Below the pieces are notes generated by a model. That model was not told the origin of the DNA. It saw only the letters and a list, made by a program, of their open reading frames with translations, and did not search any database. Made by a program: the position numbers and the translations under genes. Positions 59,060-64,000 of a stretch of DNA of 64,000 nt are shown piece after piece (the first letter of the stretch is position 1; each line of letters opens with the position of its first letter). Origin of the DNA: Planctomycetales bacterium. GTDB taxonomy: Bacteria; Planctomycetota; Planctomycetia; Isosphaerales; Isosphaeraceae. The stretch spans positions 1 through 64,000 of the forward strand of contig DAIDHB010000408.1 of NCBI GenBank assembly GCA_027452145.1, in the 5' to 3' direction.

Positions 59060-59119
59060 TCGGGCAGTCTTGCCCGACTCGGGCCGACCGCCCGTCCGCG
59101 TCGGGCAGGACTGCCCGAC
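59060..59119. repeat. Paired palindromes, TCGGGCAG-CTGCCCGA family
   Basis: Two palindromes (59060-59078 and 59100-59119) of the family at 44758-44810 fill the gap between two convergent genes. The second ends on the base before the stop codon of the minus-strand gene (59120-59122), so it may end transcription from both sides. Confidence 0.8.
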
Positions 59120-59419
59120 CTACGCGGATCGGTTCCAGTTCGTCGCCGGCCGACTCCGCCGCGCCCGGTCGATCAGCACGAGGTTCCTCGTGTAGATGAA
59201 CAACCCCATCGACTGCCCCATCACGATCACCGGATCGCGCCTGGAGATCGCGTAGGCCAGAAGCGCCGCGCCCCCCAGCAGGCTCAGCCACCAGAACATC
59301 ACCGGCACGACCGCGTCCCGCCGGCGCTCCGAGGCCATCCACTGCACCAGAAACCGCGCGGTGAAAAGCGCCTGGCCAACAAAGCCGACCGTCAGCCAGA
59401 ACGTCGTCATTCCGGCCAC
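59120..59419 (-). CDS. LAB_N-domain membrane protein
   Basis: 99 residues. The whole protein matches the lipid-A-disaccharide synthase N-terminal domain (LAB_N): FWLTVGFVGQALFTARFLVQWMASERRR, VMFWWLSLLGGAALLAYAISRRDPVIVMGQ and FIYTRNL, with three membrane helices. It is encoded 3 bp after a GT2 glycosyltransferase on the same strand; such pairs are common and probably modify undecaprenyl- or lipid-linked sugars. GTG 59419 is chosen because GGAGGG lies 7 bases upstream; ATG 59410 is an alternative. Reaction not established. Confidence 0.9.
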   Translation of the reverse strand: MAGMTTFWLTVGFVGQALFTARFLVQWMASERRRDAVVPVMFWWLSLLGGAALLAYAISRRDPVIVMGQSMGLFIYTRNLVLIDRARRSRPATNWNRSA

Positions 59420-59422
59420 GGC

Positions 59423-60421
59423 TCAGCCCTCCACAACCCGTCGCCGCGACCGCGACCAGGACGACACCCCGGCCCCAACCGGCTCGACGCCATCCGACGG
59501 ACCGAACGTCCCGGCAGCGTCCCACGCCCGCGCCACCCGGAACTCGATCGGCCGTCGCAACAGCCACGCCACGCCGATCAGATCCACCACGACCTGGATC
59601 GAACGATTCCAGATGTTATAGTGCGATCGCCCGTGCGGCCGGGGCCGGTGCCCGACCGGCACCTCGACCAGCCGGCACCCCTCGCGCAACAGCAAGGGCC
59701 CGAGGAACCGGTGCACGCCCCGGAACGCCGGCAGCCGCAGCGCCATCTCGCGGCGGAAGATCCGCACCGAGCAACCCGTGTCGCGGATCGATTGCCCCAG
59801 CACGGCGTTCCGCACCCGGTTGGCCCACCGGCTGATCACCCTTCGCGACCAGGTATCCTGCCGCACCGCCCGCCATCCCAGTGCCACGTCATGCCCCGGC
59901 AGGGCTTCCCACAGCCGCACCAGGTCGGCCGGGTCGTTCTGAAGGTCGGCGTCGAGCGTCGCGATCCACTCGCCCCGCGCCGCGCGGATGCCCGCCACCG
60001 TCGCCGACGACTGGCCGACCCCCGGCCGCAGCACGATCGCCCGCAACTCGGGATAATCCGCCGCCAGCCCCTCGAGAATCCCGGGCGTCCCGTCGGTCGA
60101 CCCGTCATCCACGACGATGATCTCGAACCCGCCCAGCCGCGGCAGGCCGGCCCTGGCGATCCGCCCATCGCAGAGAGGCCGCAGCGCCTGCGCGACCTCC
60201 TCGACGAGGCCTCCGATCGCGTCGGCCTCGTCCCGCGCCGGCACGACGACCGACAGCACCGACCCCGGCCCGGCCCGACGCCCGTCGCCCCGCAGCTCCG
60301 CGGCCCCCGCCGTCTCGCCCGCGGCCGCATTCTCGCGCGGCCACGCCCTGGGACTCCGCCGCGATTGGCCCGTCCGGACCGGCCCCGGCCGATGGGCCGG
60401 GTCGTAGCGCAGGGTCGACAT
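59423..60421 (-). CDS. Glycosyltransferase family 2 (DPM1-like)
   Basis: 332 residues. Catalytic features of GT-A family 2: SVVVPARDEADAIGGLV, IIVVDDGSTDGTP, IATLDADLQNDPADL (donor-binding DxD), DTGCSVRIFRR and HYNIWNRSIQVV. It resembles dolichol/undecaprenyl-phosphate sugar transferases. One hydrophobic stretch (VVVDLIGVAWLL) lies near the C-terminus; DPM1-type enzymes often have it. The first 50 residues are a basic Pro/Arg-rich extension; a later start is possible. It is followed by the LAB_N gene, together probably acting on a lipid-linked sugar. Confidence 0.9.
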   Translation of the reverse strand: MSTLRYDPAHRPGPVRTGQSRRSPRAWPRENAAAGETAGAAELRGDGRRAGPGSVLSVVVPARDEADAIGGLVEEVAQALRPLCDGRIARAGLPRLGGFEIIVVDDGSTDGTPGILEGLAADYPELRAIVLRPGVGQSSATVAGIRAARGEWIATLDADLQNDPADLVRLWEALPGHDVALGWRAVRQDTWSRRVISRWANRVRNAVLGQSIRDTGCSVRIFRREMALRLPAFRGVHRFLGPLLLREGCRLVEVPVGHRPRPHGRSHYNIWNRSIQVVVDLIGVAWLLRRPIEFRVARAWDAAGTFGPSDGVEPVGAGVSSWSRSRRRVVEG

Positions 60422-60559
60422 GTCCGGGCCTCCTTGCCTCGACCTCGTCTTCCGATTCCGATAGGGATGTGACCAGGGCGCGCAACGCCGAGATGGGAAC
60501 GCGCATTCTCCAAACTTCGCGAGCGGCGTCCACCCCAGATTCCGGGGTAGCCCGGTCCA

Positions 60560-60587
60560 GGCGAACCGGCGACGTCAGTCGCCGGGT
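60560..60587 (+). repeat. CCGGCGAC-palindrome copy (single)
   Basis: One copy of the family found at 10.2-10.4 and 28.3-28.5 kb, in the 190-bp gap between the GT2 start and the 3' end of the next gene. No inverted partner nearby. Confidence 0.8.
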
Positions 60588-60611
60588 CCTGACGAAACCT
60601 CCATCGCCGGG

Positions 60612-61799
60612 TCATTTCCGATCCAGCTCGCCGCAGATCCCCAGCGCCCTCATCGCCCTCGCCGTGGCGATGTACGTGATGAAGTTGTAGTTGCCGCGAT
60701 ACAGCGAATTCATCCACCACCAGCCGCCGACCCGCTGCTCGGCCTTCAGCCAGGCGATGCCCTTCTGAATCCGCGGGTCATCCGCGGGGACGCCGCTCTC
60801 GCGCAAAAGGATGATCGCCTGAGCCGTCATGAACGGGTCACTCTGCGGCCTGGCGGCATCGGGCAGCCCCTCGATCAGCTTGACGGAAATCTCGCTCATC
60901 GGCGTCCGCCAGTTCCGGGTGTCGGACATATCCCGCGTGCACCAGCCGCCATCGTCGTGCTGCTTCGCCCACAGCATCGCGATGTCCGCCTCGCGCGTCT
61001 CCCTCGGCACGAGCTCGGGCAGAATCGACGCCAGGCCGATCCGCAGCGCCCGCTCATAATCGTTCCGCGGCCGGGTCTCCGCGAGAAATGTCTTCATCCG
61101 TTCGATCCGCTCCAGCAGGTCCTTATCCTTCAGCGCGGCCAGCCAGCCCGGGGCCTCGACAATGGCCCGCGCGGCGTGAAGGGTCAGTTCGAAGTCGGTC
61201 GTCACATAGGGGATCTCGACCTCGCCCGGCATGTACCAGCCGCCGTGGCTCGCGCTTTGCCGCAGCATGCTCCTCAGCGCCCGATCCGTGGGCTCGGAGA
61301 CCTTCCCGGTCCCATGCCGGTCCCACTGCACCAGGCCCGCCGCGCGCCACACGGCCCGTTCCGACTGGTCAGGATACCTGATGCCGCCGGCCTGCCTCGC
61401 GGCCGGCGGCTCGTCGGAAATCCCGTCGACAAATCGGTCGTGGACCTCCTCGTTGGGCTTGCCGAGCCATGGCGTGAGCGCCGGCCGATCGAGCATGTAG
61501 GCCCCCGGCGTATGGCAGGCCAGACAGGACTTTTCGCGCATCCAGGCCACGGCCCCGTCGTCGAGATACCTCGCCGCGGCGCGGATCGACTCCGGCCCAA
61601 ACTCGCGGACCTTCGGATCATCGGCCCTGGGCACGGGGATCCGGATCGCGCCCGAGTCATATTGCAGGGCCGGCCTCGGCCGTGGCGTCGGCGTCGGCGT
61701 CGGCCTCGATTTCGTCACGGTCTTCTTCGACGGCTCCTGCGCCGGCGCCGAAACCCAGGAAACGGCGAGCAGGACGATCGGCAGGGCAAACCGCTTCAT
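60612..61799 (-). CDS. Secreted protein with haem motif and terpenoid-cyclase-like fold
   Basis: 395 residues. Signal peptide (FALPIVLLAVSWVSAPA), a Thr-Pro-rich linker (TPTPTPRPRP), one CxxCH haem-type motif at 92-96 (CLACHTPG), then alpha-helical repeats with GGW and QHDDGGW signatures (AKQHDDGGWCTRDM, AEQRVGGWWWM) as in squalene cyclases and prenyltransferases. The catalytic DxDD of squalene-hopene cyclases is not seen, so cyclase activity is unlikely. It may be a haem-bearing scaffold or electron-transfer protein of the planctomycete periplasm. No neighbouring terpene genes are seen. Confidence 0.75.
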   Translation of the reverse strand: MKRFALPIVLLAVSWVSAPAQEPSKKTVTKSRPTPTPTPRPRPALQYDSGAIRIPVPRADDPKVREFGPESIRAAARYLDDGAVAWMREKSCLACHTPGAYMLDRPALTPWLGKPNEEVHDRFVDGISDEPPAARQAGGIRYPDQSERAVWRAAGLVQWDRHGTGKVSEPTDRALRSMLRQSASHGGWYMPGEVEIPYVTTDFELTLHAARAIVEAPGWLAALKDKDLLERIERMKTFLAETRPRNDYERALRIGLASILPELVPRETREADIAMLWAKQHDDGGWCTRDMSDTRNWRTPMSEISVKLIEGLPDAARPQSDPFMTAQAIILLRESGVPADDPRIQKGIAWLKAEQRVGGWWWMNSLYRGNYNFITYIATARAMRALGICGELDRK

Positions 61800-62774
61800 G
61801 GTTCGCTTGACCTTTCGTTCGGTGGTCGAATCGGCGGGCAGTGCCCACCTGGCAGGACGGTCTCAGGATCTTCCGCGATCGAGTCTAGCAGAACGGGGAC
61901 CAGCTCCGATTTTCCCCTGACCACCCAAGCGAACCGGCGACGTGAATCGCCGGGTCATCCCTCCACCGTCGCCGTGTATTGGGCGAGCCCGCGCCAAGCC
62001 CTGAAAGCGCGGCACAGAGACAACCGCGGCCCGCCCCCTGTCACGCCCTTTCCGGGCCTTTCCCCGCGGGTTCGCCGGTTCGGTTCCCCGGGGCGATGCC
62101 CGGGCTGATCTGTTTGGCCCCTTCGGGGCGATTCGTGGTGGCGTCCGGCGAGGAGGCTCCTCCCGACCGCCGCCAGCCGGGCGCCCGGGTCGGGTCCGAC
62201 CGGTGGGATAGCGACAACATTTCCCATCGGCCGACCCGCCGGCCCGCAACGCCAACCAGGTCGGTTCGGCCGTGACGGACGGGACCGAATCGCGGCGATC
62301 CCGCCGCGGCGGGCACGGGCGACCCGCTCGGCCGGGCCGGAGCCGCGGCGTTGTTCATCCGTCCGGCGGCCTCGAAGAGACGCCTGAGACGCCGGCCCGG
62401 CCCCGGCACCTCAGGGGACGTGCCCTCTCGCCGGCAGGGGTACGCGGCGAGGTGAGGGTTGCCGGCGCGGCCGCCGATCGGGCGGGCACGAGGTGTTCTG
62501 TTCGCGAAGAACCTCCGGGAACCCGGTCCAATCCCGGCCGTCCTCCTGGCTCAGCTCGAGTCCGAGCGAGGCTCCGGGGCAACCGGGCAGGCGATCGAGG
62601 GTCGGCACGACTCGACCCGGTCGAGTCGAGGGGCGACAACCACAACCACCCACTCACCTGGTCTTCCACCCGACCTGGTTCAGTTCGCGACAACCGGAAC
62701 AGGACGTGCATCTCGGAACGGGGCCGCCGCGGTGGCGCAAAGACCTCATCTTGATTCGGGGAGGAGAGCGACGG
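61800..62774. other. 975-bp gap with one palindrome copy
   Basis: No gene is supported; several GC-rich open frames overlap on both strands without similarity or ribosome-binding sites. The only recognised element is the palindrome at 61929-61956. The last 100 bp should hold the promoter of the next gene. Confidence 0.5.
61929..61956 (+). repeat. CCGGCGAC-palindrome copy (single)
   Basis: Copy with one change in the right arm (GAATCGCC for GAGTCGCC), followed by TCAT as at 10336 and 28339. Confidence 0.75.
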
Positions 62775-63497
62775 ATGGCGGAGACGAGCAGGCCAAGCGC
62801 GGTCGACCTGGTGGGGGTTCGCAGTCGCGTGAGCTGGGGTGCGATCGCGGCCGGAGCGATGGTCGCCCTGACGATCTATATCGTGCTGACCATGGTGGGC
62901 GTGGCCCTGGGCATCGAGCTGGCCGTGCGCGGGACCGGCACTGGCAACAGCCTCGGGGCCGGCGCGGCGATCTATGCGATCGTCGTGCTGCTGCTGTCGA
63001 TGTTCTTCGGCGGCTGGGCGACCAGCCGGCTGGCCGTCGGCGAGAGCAAGCTCGAGGCCGTCCTGTACGGCCTGATCCTCTGGGGCGTGCTCTTCCTGGG
63101 CATGGTCTGGCTGCTCGGATCGGGCATGCGCACCGGCTTCGGCGCCCTGTTCGGCACGGCGTCGGGGGTCTACACGACCGACGACGGCCGGATCGACTAC
63201 GACCGCGTCGCCCGCGACCTGAAGGACGCCGGCGTCGACCAGGCGACGGTGGACAAATATCGGAGCTATTACGACCGGGTCCGCGGCAAGCCGACGGCCG
63301 CGGCCGACGTGGGACGCGAGCTGAGCGGCGACGCGTCGGCCCGCGAGGCGGCCCGCGAGGCCTCGTGGTGGACGGTCGGCGGCATTTTGATCTCGCTGGC
63401 GACCGTCATCCTCGGCTCCCTCGTCGGCTCGGGCGAGCTCCTCCAGCCCGTCCCCATCCTGGGCGTGCGCCGCGCCCCGCGGCGGACGACGGAGTAA
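62775..63497 (+). CDS. Small integral membrane protein, unknown
   Basis: 240 residues. About four membrane segments: residues 22-46 (AIAAGAMVALTIYIVLTMVGVALG), 63-82 (AIYAIVVLLLSMFFGGW), 93-113 (LEAVLYGLILWGVLFLGMVWLL) and about 200-222 (TVGGILISLATVILGSLVG). Between the third and fourth lies a hydrophilic helical region of about 80 residues with RDLKDAGVDQATVDKYRSYYD. The WGAIAAGAMVAL opening is found in many small bacterial membrane proteins of unknown function. GAGGAGAG lies 6 bases before ATG 62775. I do not recognise a family with certainty. Confidence 0.8.
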   Translation: MAETSRPSAVDLVGVRSRVSWGAIAAGAMVALTIYIVLTMVGVALGIELAVRGTGTGNSLGAGAAIYAIVVLLLSMFFGGWATSRLAVGESKLEAVLYGLILWGVLFLGMVWLLGSGMRTGFGALFGTASGVYTTDDGRIDYDRVARDLKDAGVDQATVDKYRSYYDRVRGKPTAAADVGRELSGDASAREAAREASWWTVGGILISLATVILGSLVGSGELLQPVPILGVRRAPRRTTE

Positions 63498-64000
63498 AGG
63501 TCGGTCTCGAAAACGGCGGTAGCGATCGCGTCGGGCGGGCAGCCCAGCGATTGCCACGGCCTTGCCTCGGTGGATTGCACCCGCCCGACACCCCTCGGGC
63601 CGACCTCCCGCGACCGGCTCGAATCACCTGGTCCGGCGTCCGCTCAATCGCTCAGCGTCTGTTCCGAAAGCGCGGATGGGCGACCTGGGCCGGGCGACGC
63701 CCGCCCGACAGGATGGTCGCGGAGCGGTCGGGAACCGGCCCCGAGGAAAGAGAAACGGCGCGGCGCATCGGCCCGATTCATGCCCTTCGTGTCATTCGTG
63801 GTCGATTCCCGACATCCTTGCCGAACGGACAGTCTCGACCACGAATATCACGAATATCACGAATGGGTGTCTGTTCCGAGAGGGCGGCCGGGCGACTCTC
63901 ACCCGACAGGATGATCGCGGAGCGGTCGGGAGCAGACCCGGGACTCTCGGTCGGATGGCCGGACGTCCCCCGGCGGATCACCGCACCGCACCGCGCCGCG
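63498..64000. other. End of window without genes; repeats only
   Basis: 503 bp with no supported gene. It holds the direct and inverted repeats listed at 63657-63932; short GC-rich open frames show no similarity. Confidence 0.5.
63657..63932. repeat. Direct repeat flanking an inverted repeat
   Basis: Two imperfect direct copies (63657-63735 and 63869-63932) share GTCTGTTCCGA and CCGACAGGATGRTCGCGGAG. Between them lies an inverted repeat (63786-63806 and about 63837-63864) made of ATTCGTG/CACGAAT units. The arrangement suggests a composite small element or successive insertions. Confidence 0.65.

Noticed and set aside
62272-62754. 160-codon frame before the membrane protein gene
   Set aside because: Arg/Gly/Pro-rich, no ribosome-binding site and overlapped by equally open frames on the other strand.

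Overview
The window looks like a chromosomal stretch of a high-GC planctomycete, most like the Isosphaeraceae (Singulisphaera / Paludisphaera / Aquisphaera group). The evidence is the density of lineage-typical genes: three DUF1501 proteins with Tat signals, a DUF1592 cytochrome paired with DUF1552, a beta-helix protein with the planctomycete LExxALL export motif, secreted Gfo/Idh/MocA oxidoreductases, a zinc-ribbon Ser/Thr kinase and a multiheme cytochrome fused to TPRs. I saw no rRNA, tRNA, CRISPR array, phage or complete insertion sequence.

Layout. 1-8.2 kb: end of a periplasmic adaptor and two consecutive AcrB-type RND pumps. 8.2-13.3 kb: a HExxH/TPR protein, a decayed HEAT gene, a 231-bp miniature inverted-repeat element, an orphan MazE/AbrB antitoxin and a beta-helix gene with a broken 3' end. 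13.5-16.4 kb: two tandem DUF1501 paralogues. 16.6-27.7 kb: a probable plant-sugar locus (sugar-porter MFS, two Gfo/Idh/MocA proteins, XylR-like AraC regulator, a nucleoside-hydrolase/DUF4038 apiosidase-like fusion, two secreted propellers). 27.7-33.6 kb: isochorismatase-like hydrolase, KatG, a secreted unknown and an amidohydrolase. 33.8-34.5 kb: an overlapping DUF5678 / retropepsin-like pair. 34.7-37.0 kb: a WspF-like methylesterase overlapping a WspR-like receiver whose output domain is a PP2C/SpoIIE phosphatase instead of GGDEF. 37.1-45.3 kb: heptaheme cytochrome, M16 peptidase, DUF1501, aldo/keto reductase and a histone-like protein. 45.6-50.7 kb: DUF1592/DUF1552 pair. 50.9-53.2 kb: a divergent P-II protein overlapping a HAD hydrolase, then a glycosyltransferase. 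53.5-63.5 kb: kinase, TrpC, HEAT protein, ribbon-helix-helix protein, GT2/LAB_N pair, a cytochrome/terpenoid-cyclase-fold protein and a small membrane protein.

The most unusual feature is the repeat load between genes. Five loci carry heptamer arrays that supply stop or start codons of neighbouring genes. Two of them share a homologous core of about 80-90 bp in opposite orientation but have different heptamer arms. A palindrome built on CCGGCGAC..GTCGCCGG occurs seven times and builds two larger inverted-repeat elements. Four further inverted-repeat families often begin or end within a few bases of a stop codon. The most interesting protein-level system is the Wsp-like pair in which the diguanylate cyclase output appears to have been exchanged for a phosphatase.
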